From: an uncultured Campylobacter sp.
GTDB lineage: Bacteria; Campylobacterota; Campylobacteria; Campylobacterales; Campylobacteraceae
DNA: 18,513 bases
Direction: 5' to 3'
NCBI RefSeq assembly: GCF_938041645.1
Contig: NZ_CALIST010000007.1
Location: 1 to 18,513, forward strand
Of this stretch, positions 7,519 to 14,937 are shown piece after piece. The notes beneath the pieces were generated by a model. That model did not search any database. It had not been told where the DNA came from and saw only the letters and a list, made by a program, of their open reading frames with translations. The translations under genes were made by a program, and so were the position numbers. How positions within the stretch are numbered: the first letter of the stretch is position 1; each line of letters opens with the position of its first letter.

Positions 7519-9480
7519 TCAAAACTCCACGTCAAAAGCGGCTCTTGCCAGGCTATTTTTGCTCTCGCTTAACTCGTACGATGCGCTGAGTCCGACGCTT
7601 TGAAGGATCTTATATTTCAGTCCGATCGCGCCGTTAAACACGCCGCTAGAATAATCAAGCCCCTCGACGTCGTATCTGTCCGAATACTTTCTGCTCGCAT
7701 GATACGAATCACCGCTAAATCGATGCTCGTACTCCGCATTTGCAAATATCTGCAGATCGCCGAAGGCCTTGATCGCGTAAATTCCTGCGGTGCCGTTCGG
7801 CGCGGTTTTTGAAGCGGAGCTAAATCTAAGCCTGGAGATCGCGTCCTCGTCCACTCTAATCGCTCCAAGTCCCAAATATGGCTTAATGTAGCCGTTTTCA
7901 AATAAGAATTTATACCCGGCTCTCGTGCTGAAATCCCAAATTTGCGATTTGTATTTCGCGCCGTGGATAGCGCCGAATCCGTTATTGGTTTCAAATTTAT
8001 GATCGTTCGTCGAATATGTTAAATTTACCGCCAGATCCACGTTTTCGTTAAAATCGTATCTGCCCGCCAGACCGAGCTCGTAGGATTTGATGTTTTCTTT
8101 GACGCCGTCGAATTTACCCTCATACCAAGCGTCTGATTTTTGGTGCCCAAAGATCACGCCCAGCGTAAGATCATCTACTCTCTTGGAGGCTCCGAGTAAA
8201 ATTCCGTCGCTCTTGTGATCGTATTTGACGCCGCCCGAGCGGTCTTTGTAATCCCCGCCGTAGTTCCCAATCGCGCTTACGTTTACGTTAAACTCCTGCC
8301 CGTCGGTATCGGCTAAATTTTTATAAGCGGAATTTCTTGCTAGCTTGGTAAGATCCAGATCGACCTTCGAGCGCGGCATCTCGATGCCTACCCGGTTGCC
8401 GCCTCTTGCGACCTGCGAAAACAGGCTACCGTTTTTAGGCGTGAAATTATTGATCGCCAGCATCAGCGCTTCAAAATAGGTAGGCAGATCGTCGTATCCG
8501 CTAGGATAGGCATTCGTATCGGAGGTGATGAATAGATTTGCCGCGTTGCGCTCGCGAGATAGCCTTATGATCTCGTCGTATTGATCGGGTCTGGCGTTGT
8601 ATATGACATGCAAAATTTTAGAGGAATTTGCGGGGTCTTTTTCAAACTCAGAGGTTCTAGGACGATAGTGGTTTATGTAGTCGTCCGCGCTCACCTCTTG
8701 CAGCATCCAAACGTCCGCATAGGGAGCTATGGCGTCGCGCACGCCCCAACCGTTGTTTGCCAAAACGAGCATTCCGGAGTATTTGGTCTTGATATAATTG
8801 TAGATATTCTGCATATAAGCGATAGTTGCGGGATTATTCTCGGTATTGACTTCGTCGATAAAGTATCCTGCGATATTTTCTCTGCCGTAGAAATTTACGA
8901 AATTATCGATATCGGCATAGACCAAATTTAGATTTCTAGTAGAATTTTTGGTATAGGTATAGCCTAAATTTGCTATGCCCGCCGCAATATTTCGCTTCAT
9001 CTGAACGGCATCTTCGTCCCTTCTGACCAGATATTGCGTAGTTTGATCGCCCGGTATCGCCGCCTCGTATGAGCCGAAAGCCACATAAGGAACCAGCGCG
9101 CCGCCTATATTGGTAATGCCGTTCCAAAACTCGGCATTTACGCCGCTATTGCCCGTCCAGCGAAACGCAGGCATCATAACGCGCTGATTATTAAGCCTGC
9201 CCGAATATGAGCCCTTTTTGGCAAAGCCCCTTGCGTACTCGAGCTTGATACGAAATGAGTTTTCATACTCGTCGCTCGCGGAGTTATCGCTAGCCGCGTC
9301 GCGCCTGCTTAATTTTGCACCCAAGCTATCCGCAGCGCTCATTACGTCGGAACGGGAAGTGTTGTTGGAAGGTGATTTTTGCGCGTTTGCATAGCTCCAG
9401 GAATTCTGCTCGCTCGCATAGCCGAACCCTGCTGCACCGACAAGCGCAAGAGATACGATTTTTTTCAAAGACTTTAGCAT
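7519..9480 (-). CDS. Autotransporter with a spherulin-4/Sph3-like (GH135-type) passenger
   Basis: A 653-residue outer-membrane protein. Residues 1-23 are a signal peptide (MLKSLKKIVSLALVGAAGFGYAS). After a Ser/Asn-rich linker, residues about 99-345 resemble the spherulation-specific family 4 fold, a TIM barrel that includes fungal Sph3 glycosidases (GH135): MMPAF near the start, IANLGYTYTKNSTRN, VYADIDNFVNFYG, and GYFIDEVN. D209-E210 plus E262 (WMLQE) match in spacing the acidic residues I recall as essential in Sph3 (D166, E167, E222). Residues about 395-653 are a C-terminal 12-strand-type autotransporter barrel with alternating Gly/aromatic strands, ending AAFDVEF with the terminal Phe needed for insertion. 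I chose the ATG at 9480, with GAGG 9 nt upstream, over an in-frame TTG at 9495. The substrate is unknown; a galactosamine-containing exopolysaccharide is inferred from the family. Confidence 0.78.
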   Translation of the reverse strand: MLKSLKKIVSLALVGAAGFGYASEQNSWSYANAQKSPSNNTSRSDVMSAADSLGAKLSRRDAASDNSASDEYENSFRIKLEYARGFAKKGSYSGRLNNQRVMMPAFRWTGNSGVNAEFWNGITNIGGALVPYVAFGSYEAAIPGDQTTQYLVRRDEDAVQMKRNIAAGIANLGYTYTKNSTRNLNLVYADIDNFVNFYGRENIAGYFIDEVNTENNPATIAYMQNIYNYIKTKYSGMLVLANNGWGVRDAIAPYADVWMLQEVSADDYINHYRPRTSEFEKDPANSSKILHVIYNARPDQYDEIIRLSRERNAANLFITSDTNAYPSGYDDLPTYFEALMLAINNFTPKNGSLFSQVARGGNRVGIEMPRSKVDLDLTKLARNSAYKNLADTDGQEFNVNVSAIGNYGGDYKDRSGGVKYDHKSDGILLGASKRVDDLTLGVIFGHQKSDAWYEGKFDGVKENIKSYELGLAGRYDFNENVDLAVNLTYSTNDHKFETNNGFGAIHGAKYKSQIWDFSTRAGYKFLFENGYIKPYLGLGAIRVDEDAISRLRFSSASKTAPNGTAGIYAIKAFGDLQIFANAEYEHRFSGDSYHASRKYSDRYDVEGLDYSSGVFNGAIGLKYKILQSVGLSASYELSESKNSLARAAFDVEF

Positions 9481-9488
9481 TCTGCACC

Positions 9489-9492
9489 GCCT
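9489..9492 (-). promoter_or_regulatory. Ribosome-binding site setting the autotransporter start
   Basis: GAGG on the minus strand, 8 nt before the ATG at 9480. It lies downstream of the alternative TTG at 9495, so that start is ruled out. Confidence 0.6.
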
Positions 9493-9505
9493 CAAATAAA
9501 ATTAC

Positions 9506-9580
9506 CCAAATTCTTAAATTTCGACAAATTCGCGGACGCGCTTTTAAAATTAAAAGCTTTGTCGAAATTTAAGAATTTGG
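9506..9580 (-). repeat. Perfect 23-bp inverted repeat between rplT and the autotransporter gene
   Basis: Arms 9506-9528 and 9558-9580 are exact reverse complements (23 of 23), containing TTCTTAAATTTCGAC. The 29-nt spacer holds a second hairpin (GCTTTTAA at 9540-9547 with TTAAAAGC at 9550-9557). On the minus strand the stem lies 28 nt after rplT and ends 13 nt before the GAGG of the autotransporter, followed by TAATTTTATTT. It could terminate the rplT transcript or shape the autotransporter leader. The 5' arm can also pair in part with an upstream ATTTGGC (9595-9601). Confidence 0.85.
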
Positions 9581-9608
9581 CCGCCTTAAGACAGCCAAAT
9601 TTTAAAGC

Positions 9609-9965
9609 TTATTTTAATGCCGCTTTTGCCTTCTTCGCGACGGTTGCGAAAGCTTCGGGGTCGTTCATAGCCATATTTGCTAAAATTTTTCTATCAAGCT
9701 CGATGCCCGCTTTTCTAAGTCCGTTTATAAATTTAGAATAGCTGATGTCGTTTAGCCTGCAAGCTGCATTGATGCGCACTATCCAAAGTCTGCGGAAATC
9801 GCGTTTTTTCGCGCGTCTGTCACGGAAGGCGTAAACGAGGCTTCTCTCTAGCTGCTCTTTGGCCTTTCTGAAATGTTTGCGTCTTGCGCTATAAAATCCG
9901 CGCGCAAGCTTTAGCACCTTGTTGTGACGGCGGCGTCTAACGATGCCCGTTTTTACTCTTGCCAT
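9609..9965 (-). CDS. rplT: 50S ribosomal protein L20
   Basis: A 118-residue basic protein of standard length, starting MARVKTGIVRRRRHNKVLKLARGF and containing the family blocks RDRRAKKRDFRRLWIVRINAA and the C-terminal NGLRKAGIELDRKILANMA. It binds 23S rRNA early in 50S assembly and in some bacteria represses its own operon. The start has a good AAAGGATTAAT ribosome-binding site. It follows rpmI by 98 nt, a spacer holding a CCCTAAA/TTTAGGG hairpin (10005-10027). Confidence 0.98.
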   Translation of the reverse strand: MARVKTGIVRRRRHNKVLKLARGFYSARRKHFRKAKEQLERSLVYAFRDRRAKKRDFRRLWIVRINAACRLNDISYSKFINGLRKAGIELDRKILANMAMNDPEAFATVAKKAKAALK

Positions 9966-10004
9966 ATTAATCCTTTCTTAATCGGCGTCCCTTTGGGGAT
10001 CTTG

Positions 10005-10027
10005 CCCTAAAATCCATGAATTTAGGG
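10005..10027 (-). other. Hairpin in the rpmI-rplT spacer
   Basis: CCCTAAA (10005-10011) and TTTAGGG (10021-10027) can form a 7-bp stem with a 9-nt loop, 40 nt before the rplT start. In other bacteria L20 binds mRNA structures in this operon, so this might be a control site. The function is inference. Confidence 0.35.
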
Positions 10028-10063
10028 GAGTTTGAATGACTTTCGTCAAAAACTAACTTCGCA

Positions 10064-10255
10064 CTATTTGCAAAGCATTTTTTTAACCGCAGATACGTTC
10101 GTAGAATCGACGTATTGGGCCTCGCGCAAATTCCTCTTGCGTTTTTGAGACATCTTCGTCAAAATGTGGCTGCGAAACGCCGAGCCTCTTTTGATCTTGT
10201 TTTTGCCCGCTTTAAAACGCTTGACGGCACCGCGCACGCTTTTCATCTTTGGCAT
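10064..10255 (-). CDS. rpmI: 50S ribosomal protein L35
   Basis: A 63-residue protein of normal size with the family start MPKMKSVRGAVKRFK and the block GSAFRSHILTKMSQKRKRNLR. It is part of the 50S subunit. The start is preceded by AAAGGACGACC, a good ribosome-binding site. It is separated from infC by 317 nt and probably has its own promoter there. Confidence 0.98.
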   Translation of the reverse strand: MPKMKSVRGAVKRFKAGKNKIKRGSAFRSHILTKMSQKRKRNLREAQYVDSTNVSAVKKMLCK

Positions 10256-10285
10256 GGTCGTCCTTTTTTTAAAGTGAACGGAAAG

Positions 10286-10295
10286 TATATAATAA
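10286..10295 (-). promoter_or_regulatory. Candidate -10 region for rpmI-rplT
   Basis: On the minus strand TTATTATATA lies about 30 nt upstream of the rpmI ATG and contains TATAAT-like hexamers. A second candidate, TATAAA, lies further upstream (around 10329-10334). Together with the terminator-like hairpin after infC, this suggests rpmI-rplT can be transcribed separately from thrS-infC. Confidence 0.4.
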
Positions 10296-10426
10296 AGTTT
10301 CTTTGAAAAATTTGAATTTAAGGAATTTTATAGCTTAAATGAACGCAAGATAAATTTAAAGTTAAATTTTACCGCTCGATTAAGATTCAATTTCGCTTGA
10401 TATGAAAAATTTTATACAAATTTAAA

Positions 10427-10454
10427 GGGCTAAATTTAGAGATAAACTTAGCCC
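10427..10454 (-). terminator. Predicted terminator after infC
   Basis: GGGCTAA/TTAGCCC continues after one A-C mismatch into TTTA/TAAA on a GAGA-type tetraloop (12 positions, one mismatch). On the minus strand it is followed by TTTAAATTTGTATAAAATTTTT. It lies 119 nt after the infC stop. Confidence 0.5.
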
Positions 10455-10494
10455 GCATTAAATTTTAAAATTTACGCTATTTGGCTTAAATTTA

Positions 10495-10523
10495 CGCGCT
10501 GTACCGCGGAGAAAAACAGCGCG
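10495..10523 (-). other. GC-rich hairpin downstream of infC
   Basis: CGCGCTGT (10495-10502) and ACAGCGCG (10516-10523) form a perfect 8-bp stem with a 13-nt loop, 50 nt after the infC stop. It may be part of a tandem termination region with the hairpin at 10427-10454. Confidence 0.45.
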
Positions 10524-10531
10524 AAATTTTA

Positions 10532-10557
10532 AAATTTTGCCGCACGTGGCGCAAAAT
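10532..10557. repeat. 26-nt dispersed element, copy 1
   Basis: Starts AAATTTTGCCGCACG and ends GGCGCAAAAT. It differs from the copy at 16130-16155 at only two of 26 positions. Internally it is nearly palindromic (TTTTGCC/GGCGCAAAA). Confidence 0.6.
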
Positions 10558-10572
10558 ACCGCTAAATTTACG

Positions 10573-11094
10573 CTACGCCTTTTTCGGCGTGATCAGCATA
10601 TTTACGTAGCGGCCCTCCAGCACGGGCGCCTTATCGCGATCGGCCACTTCAGCAAAAAATTCGTCCCAAATTTTATTGAGCAAATTTACGCCGATTTCCG
10701 GGCTTGACATCTCGCGCCCTTTTAAAAATACGCGAAGCTTGACGTGTTTGCCGCTACTAAGGAATTCTTTCGCGTGTTTTACTTTGTAATTAATGTCGTT
10801 TTGAGCGATTTTGGCGGACAGCTTGATCTCTTTGACCTCGATGATTTTTTGCTTTTTTTTCGCCTCTTTGAGCTTTTTTTCCTGCTGATAGCGAAATTTG
10901 CTGTAGTTCATGACCTTACAAACGGGCGGCTTTGCATCGGGCGCTATCAAAACCAGATCCACACCCTCTCGCTCGGCGATTTGCAGCGCCTGCGCCTTTG
11001 AAATTATGCCGTAAACCTCGCCGTTGTCGCCTATGCACCTGACTTCGCTAGCCGGAATGTCCTCGTTTAGAAAAACCTCTTTCTCTCTGCTCAA
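10573..11094 (-). CDS. infC: Translation initiation factor IF-3
   Basis: A 173-residue protein with the usual N-domain (LNEDIPASEVRCIGDNGEVYGI, then VDLVLIAPDAKPPVCKVMNY), a Lys-rich linker (about residues 75-85) and a C-domain with KHVKLRVFLKGREM and the end GRYVNMLITPKKA. It binds the 30S subunit and checks start codons and initiator tRNA. The start is a TTG at 11094, not ATG; a GAGGTG ribosome-binding site lies 5 nt upstream and no ATG in this frame precedes the conserved N-domain. The TTG overlaps the thrS stop by 4 nt (TTGA), so it is coupled to thrS. Confidence 0.97.
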   Translation of the reverse strand: MSREKEVFLNEDIPASEVRCIGDNGEVYGIISKAQALQIAEREGVDLVLIAPDAKPPVCKVMNYSKFRYQQEKKLKEAKKKQKIIEVKEIKLSAKIAQNDINYKVKHAKEFLSSGKHVKLRVFLKGREMSSPEIGVNLLNKIWDEFFAEVADRDKAPVLEGRYVNMLITPKKA

Positions 11095-12914
11095 AAATTC
11101 ACCTCGTTTAATTTAGCTTTTACGAAATTTAAAAACTCATCCAGCCCTAAATTTCGCTGTTCGCGCGCCCTGCGATCGCGCAGAGCCACGCTGCGAGCCG
11201 AAACTTCATTATCGCCTAGGACGATGATGAGCGGCACCTTCTGCTTTTCAGCCGTTCTGATTCGTTTATTTAGCGTCTCATTTCTATCTAAAATTTCGCC
11301 GTCAATGTCCGCCGCGCGCAGCAAATTTAAAATTTCTTTCGCGTAACTTGCGTGCGCCTCGCCGATCGGCACGATCGATACCTGCGTAGGACAGATCCAA
11401 AACGGAAGCTCGCCCGCGGTATGCTCGAGCAAAATCCCCACGAAGCGCTCGAAGCTTCCCAAAATCGCGCGATGCAGCATCACGGGCTGCTTTTTTTCAT
11501 TATTTTCGTCAATGTAGCCAAGCTCGAAGCGCGCAGGCAGGTTAAAATCGACCTGCACCGTGCCGCACTGCCATTTTCGACCGAGCGCGTCGGTGATTTT
11601 GATGTCGATCTTAGGCCCGTAGAATGCGCCGCCGCCCTCGTCTAGGCCGTATTTTAAGCCCTTTTCGTCAAGCGCGTCTTTTAAGGCCTTCGTCGCGATC
11701 TCCCAAACCTCGTCGTCGCCGACCGCCTTTTGCGGCTTGGTCGAAATTTCAAGCTCATATTCAAAGCCGAAAGCCTTCATCAAGAGCTCCACGAAATCTA
11801 AAATTTCATAGACGTTTTCTTTGATCTGGATCGGCATCACAAACAGATGCGCGTCGTCCTGCGTAAACTCGCGCACGCGGAAAAGTCCGTGCAAGACGCC
11901 GCTTTTTTCGTGGCGGTGCACGACGCCGTACTCGCAAAATTTAAGCGGCAGATCGCGATATGAGCGGATTTCGCTTTGATAAACCTTGATGTGACCGACG
12001 CAGTTCATCGGCTTGATACCGTATTCTTGATCCTCGATCGTCGTAAAATACATATTTTCTTTGTAGTTACTGTAGTGTCCGCTGATCTTCCATGCGTCGG
12101 ATTTTAAAATTTCAGGACCGCGCACCGGCTCGTAGCCGCGCTTGCGAAGCTGTCTATAAAGGCGCTCCTCAAGCTTTATACGCATCCTCGTGCCGGCAGG
12201 AAGCCAGATCGGAAGTCCTGCGCCGATCTGCTCGTCGAAGGTGAAAAATTTCATCTCGGCTCCGAGCTTTCGATGATCGCGCTTCTTAGCTTCCTCTAGC
12301 ATCGTAAGGTGCTTTTTAAGGCTATCTTTATCGGCAAATACGACGCCATAGATGCGAGTTAGCATCTCGCGCTTCTCGTCGCCGCCAAGATAGGCTCCCG
12401 CGATGCGCGTAAGGGCGAAATTTTTCAAAAATTTCGTATTTTGCACGTGCGGACCGCGGCAGATGTCCTCAAACTCGCCCTGTGCATATAAGCTAACCGG
12501 GCCGTCGGGGATGCGCTTTAAAACTTCCTGCTTAAGATCGTCGTTTGCATATTTTTTTGCGACTGCCTCTTTAGTGGAGGCTATCTTTTTAATCTCTAAA
12601 TTTGCCTCGGCAAGCCCGCGCATCTTTTTTTCAATCGCCTTTAAATCCTCTTCGCCGAGCTTCTCGCCGTTATCTTTGCTGACGCGGATGTCATAGTAAA
12701 ACCCATCCTCGATTGCGGGTCCTACGAAAAATTTAGCGCTCGGGTAGAGCTCGCGAACCGCCTGCGCCAAAAGGTGCGCACAGGAGTGGCGCAAAATTTT
12801 AAGCGCATCCTCGGAGTTATCGAAATATATCGGCTGCGCCTCGCTTGCGCGCTCGCCGATACTTTGAGTATCGTAAATTTCACCGTTAAATTTATACGCG
12901 ATAATATCGCTCAT
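11091..12914 (-). CDS. thrS: Threonyl-tRNA synthetase
   Basis: A class II synthetase of 607 residues that charges tRNA(Thr). The editing domain shows HSCAH (43-47) and CRGPH (152-156). The catalytic core has the three zinc ligands C305 (MNCVGH), H356 (TQDDAH) and H481 (MLHRAILGS), motif 2 RHEKSGVLHGLFRVREF and motif 3 GSFERF. The anticodon-binding domain follows (PTQVSIVPIGEAHASYA to the end). Compared with E. coli numbering every landmark is shifted by about 29-30 residues, so the N-terminal TGS domain is shortened. The ATG at 12914 has an AAGGAAAC ribosome-binding site. It is first in a cluster with infC. Confidence 0.98.
   Translation of the reverse strand: MSDIIAYKFNGEIYDTQSIGERASEAQPIYFDNSEDALKILRHSCAHLLAQAVRELYPSAKFFVGPAIEDGFYYDIRVSKDNGEKLGEEDLKAIEKKMRGLAEANLEIKKIASTKEAVAKKYANDDLKQEVLKRIPDGPVSLYAQGEFEDICRGPHVQNTKFLKNFALTRIAGAYLGGDEKREMLTRIYGVVFADKDSLKKHLTMLEEAKKRDHRKLGAEMKFFTFDEQIGAGLPIWLPAGTRMRIKLEERLYRQLRKRGYEPVRGPEILKSDAWKISGHYSNYKENMYFTTIEDQEYGIKPMNCVGHIKVYQSEIRSYRDLPLKFCEYGVVHRHEKSGVLHGLFRVREFTQDDAHLFVMPIQIKENVYEILDFVELLMKAFGFEYELEISTKPQKAVGDDEVWEIATKALKDALDEKGLKYGLDEGGGAFYGPKIDIKITDALGRKWQCGTVQVDFNLPARFELGYIDENNEKKQPVMLHRAILGSFERFVGILLEHTAGELPFWICPTQVSIVPIGEAHASYAKEILNLLRAADIDGEILDRNETLNKRIRTAEKQKVPLIIVLGDNEVSARSVALRDRRAREQRNLGLDEFLNFVKAKLNEVNF
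11100..11105 (-). promoter_or_regulatory. Ribosome-binding site for the TTG start of infC
   Basis: GAGGTG on the minus strand, 5 nt before the TTG, lies inside the last codons of thrS. A strong site supports the rare start codon. Confidence 0.7.
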
Positions 12915-12970
12915 TGGCTTGTTTCCTTTTTTACCGAATTGTCTTTCTTACACTGAAAGAACGAGTGTTA

Positions 12971-12976
12971 ATTTTA
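12971..12976 (-). promoter_or_regulatory. Candidate -10 box for thrS
   Basis: TAAAAT on the minus strand, about 57 nt before the thrS ATG, places transcription start near 12964. The resulting leader can form a small TCTTTC/GAAAGA stem (12942-12960). No T-box-like structure is seen. Confidence 0.4.
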
Positions 12977-13016
12977 GCCAATCAATCCTTAACGATAAAT
13001 TTAAAAAATATTAAAA

Positions 13017-14216
13017 TTAAAATTTTTGATTCTTTTCTCGCAATAAAAAATACACAGCGTTCGCACAAAGAGCACAAATCGCCATCACACTTGCGAGCAA
13101 AAACGGCTTATTCGCTCCCACTGCACCCACGATAAACGAAATAGCCCCGGCAATAGCAAACTGCGCAGTCCCCAGTACCGCCGAAGCTGCGCCAGAGTTG
13201 CCGTCCTTATACAGCGCCATCGCAAGCGTCGTGGCGTTAGGCGCAACAAAGCCAAGAGACGAAAGTAATACGAAAAGCGAAGCCTCAAAGCAGATGAAAG
13301 GAAGGTCAAGCATAGAGCATGCGAGCAAAATCAGGCTCGTCACAAGCATAGCTATTAGGCCGAAATTTAATAAAGCTGCAGGTTCGCGATTTTGCACGAG
13401 TTTGGCATTTAGTGCCGAAACAAGGGTCATTCCAAGAGCGTTGATGCCAAATATTACGCCAAAGGCATGCTCGCCCAGCCCATAATAGCCCAAAAATATA
13501 AAGCTAGAGCCCGTGATATAAGCAAAAAGTGCGCTCATCGCAACCGCAAATCCTAGCGTATAGCGCATAAATTCTTTATTTCGCAAGATTATGCCGTATT
13601 CGCCAAGCACGCCTTTTACGCTAAGTGTAGCAGTCCTGTCTATCTGAGCGCTCTCGTCGAGTCCGAAAAATATAAATGCAAAAAGCAAAATTCCAAGCGC
13701 AAACAAAATCGCAAAAATCGCTTGCCATGAGAAAAAATCTAGCACAAATCCACCTAGAGTTGGTGCTAGCATCGGCGCTAGCGAGCCTACGACCATCATC
13801 AACGCAAACATCGCCGCAGCCTCGTGTAGCTCGAATTTGTCGTTAATAACGGCTCGCGCAAGTACCACTCCCGCGCACCCACCTAAAGCTTGCAAAAATC
13901 TAAAAAATATAAACGCGTAAACGCTATCAAAGCTCACGCAAGCAAGCGACGCACATATAAAAAGCAAAATGCCCGCGTATAACGGCTTTTTACGACCAAA
14001 TTTATCGCTTAGCGGCCCATAAACGAGCTGTCCTAGCGCAAAAGCGATGAAAAAACTCGCAACTGATAGCTGAGTGTAAAACTCGCTCGTAGCAAAGCTT
14101 GCCTTTACCTTTTCCAGCGCGGGCAGATACATATCGGTAGACAAGGGCGCCAGAGCCGACATATAGGCGAGTATAATCACCAACTTAAATTTAGCGAATT
14201 TACTTTGTTTGACCAT
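13017..14216 (-). CDS. Bcr/CflA-family MFS multidrug exporter
   Basis: A 399-residue inner-membrane protein with about 12 hydrophobic segments. The first loop carries STDMYLPALEKV, typical of the DHA1 Bcr/CflA group, followed by motif A GPLSDKFGRKKPL between helices 2 and 3 and the helix 4-5 region with RFLQALGGCAGVVLARAVI. Such proteins expel drugs or small metabolites by proton antiport; the substrate here cannot be told. I chose the ATG at 14216, preceded by GAGAA, over an in-frame TTG at 14228. The start lies 17 nt inside the upstream kinase-like gene, so the two are probably co-translated. Confidence 0.9.
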   Translation of the reverse strand: MVKQSKFAKFKLVIILAYMSALAPLSTDMYLPALEKVKASFATSEFYTQLSVASFFIAFALGQLVYGPLSDKFGRKKPLYAGILLFICASLACVSFDSVYAFIFFRFLQALGGCAGVVLARAVINDKFELHEAAAMFALMMVVGSLAPMLAPTLGGFVLDFFSWQAIFAILFALGILLFAFIFFGLDESAQIDRTATLSVKGVLGEYGIILRNKEFMRYTLGFAVAMSALFAYITGSSFIFLGYYGLGEHAFGVIFGINALGMTLVSALNAKLVQNREPAALLNFGLIAMLVTSLILLACSMLDLPFICFEASLFVLLSSLGFVAPNATTLAMALYKDGNSGAASAVLGTAQFAIAGAISFIVGAVGANKPFLLASVMAICALCANAVYFLLREKNQKF

Positions 14217-14937
14217 CGTTTTTCTCAATTATTTTTAGGCAGAGCTCAAACGTGCGCACGAACGCGTTTAGATCCTTAAATTTTTGCGGCAAGAGCCTGA
14301 CGATAAAATATATCGGACGCAGCGCAAGTACCGTAGCCCACGCACTTTGCACTACGTCCTGCCCGCCATTTGAGGCGTAGGCGCAAATGCCAGAGCGCAC
14401 CAAGCCTTCGCTCAGACCTTCGCGACAAAGATCATAGAAGAAAAGCAAAAAATCTCGCATTTTGGCTTTTTGCAGATCATCGCGCTCGCCGCGATTTTCA
14501 AAATCTATAAATTTCATCTCGCCGTTTTTTACTAAAACGTCGCGCAGCGCAGGTCTGCCGTGTATGAAGCCACGCGAATGCAGCTGTGCTAACGCCGCTG
14601 CATAGCCCTCAATAAGCGCCACGCAAGATACCTCATCCGAGCTTTTTAGCACCTCATCCACCGGCGTGCCGCCGTCTTTGAGTACAAAAAAGCTCTCGTC
14701 TCGCAGCACCAGCTGCGGCACAGGCGCGCCGGCTGCGTACAGGCTCTCGCATTTTAGCGCTTCGTAATCGAAAGAGGCTTTCGGATTTGCTTTAAATATT
14801 TTCGTAAGTAATCCGCCGCGGATGCGCAGCTCCGGCTGCTTGAGCCAGTATTTCTCGCCCTCGAAACTAAAGCTCGTGACGCGCTCGCCAGGATGATTTT
14901 TTAGAATTTCATTTACGTATTCTTTAAAATTTTGCAT
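14200..14937 (-). CDS. Kinase-like protein (KdkA/BUD32-type fold) with an altered catalytic loop
   Basis: A 245-residue cytoplasmic protein with a protein-kinase-like layout: K33 (YWLKQP) as a possible beta-3 lysine, E59/E64 in a helix-C-like segment, a catalytic-loop region HGRPALRD (126-133) and a metal-binding-type DFE (145-147, MKFIDFENRGE). This resembles small lipopolysaccharide/Kdo-kinase-like or RIO/BUD32-like families. The usual HGD or HxD is replaced: Arg128 stands where the catalytic Asp is expected, and an Asp appears at 133 where Asn is usual. It may be a distinct subfamily or a pseudokinase. It precedes and overlaps the exporter gene. No strong ribosome-binding site is seen before the ATG at 14937. 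Confidence 0.65.
   Translation of the reverse strand: MQNFKEYVNEILKNHPGERVTSFSFEGEKYWLKQPELRIRGGLLTKIFKANPKASFDYEALKCESLYAAGAPVPQLVLRDESFFVLKDGGTPVDEVLKSSDEVSCVALIEGYAAALAQLHSRGFIHGRPALRDVLVKNGEMKFIDFENRGERDDLQKAKMRDFLLFFYDLCREGLSEGLVRSGICAYASNGGQDVVQSAWATVLALRPIYFIVRLLPQKFKDLNAFVRTFELCLKIIEKNDGQTK

Larger units (their letters stand above)
10256..10572 (-). other. Spacer between infC and rpmI
   Basis: 317 nt without a gene. It holds two hairpins (10427-10454 and 10495-10523), two copies of the palindrome AAATTTTAAAATTT (10460-10473, 10524-10537), and the rpmI promoter candidates. This is a wide gap for a cluster in which these genes often sit close together. Confidence 0.6.

Noticed and set aside
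8581..8931. 116-codon plus-strand frame inside the autotransporter gene
   Set aside because: Antisense shadow; the minus-strand protein has a signal peptide, passenger motifs and barrel.
9506..9580. Miniature transposon with terminal inverted repeats
   Set aside because: Only 75 nt in total, with no flanking target duplication I could see; a transcript hairpin is simpler.
12915..13016. T-box leader for thrS
   Set aside because: No T-box consensus or specifier stem is visible, and T-boxes are not expected in this phylum.
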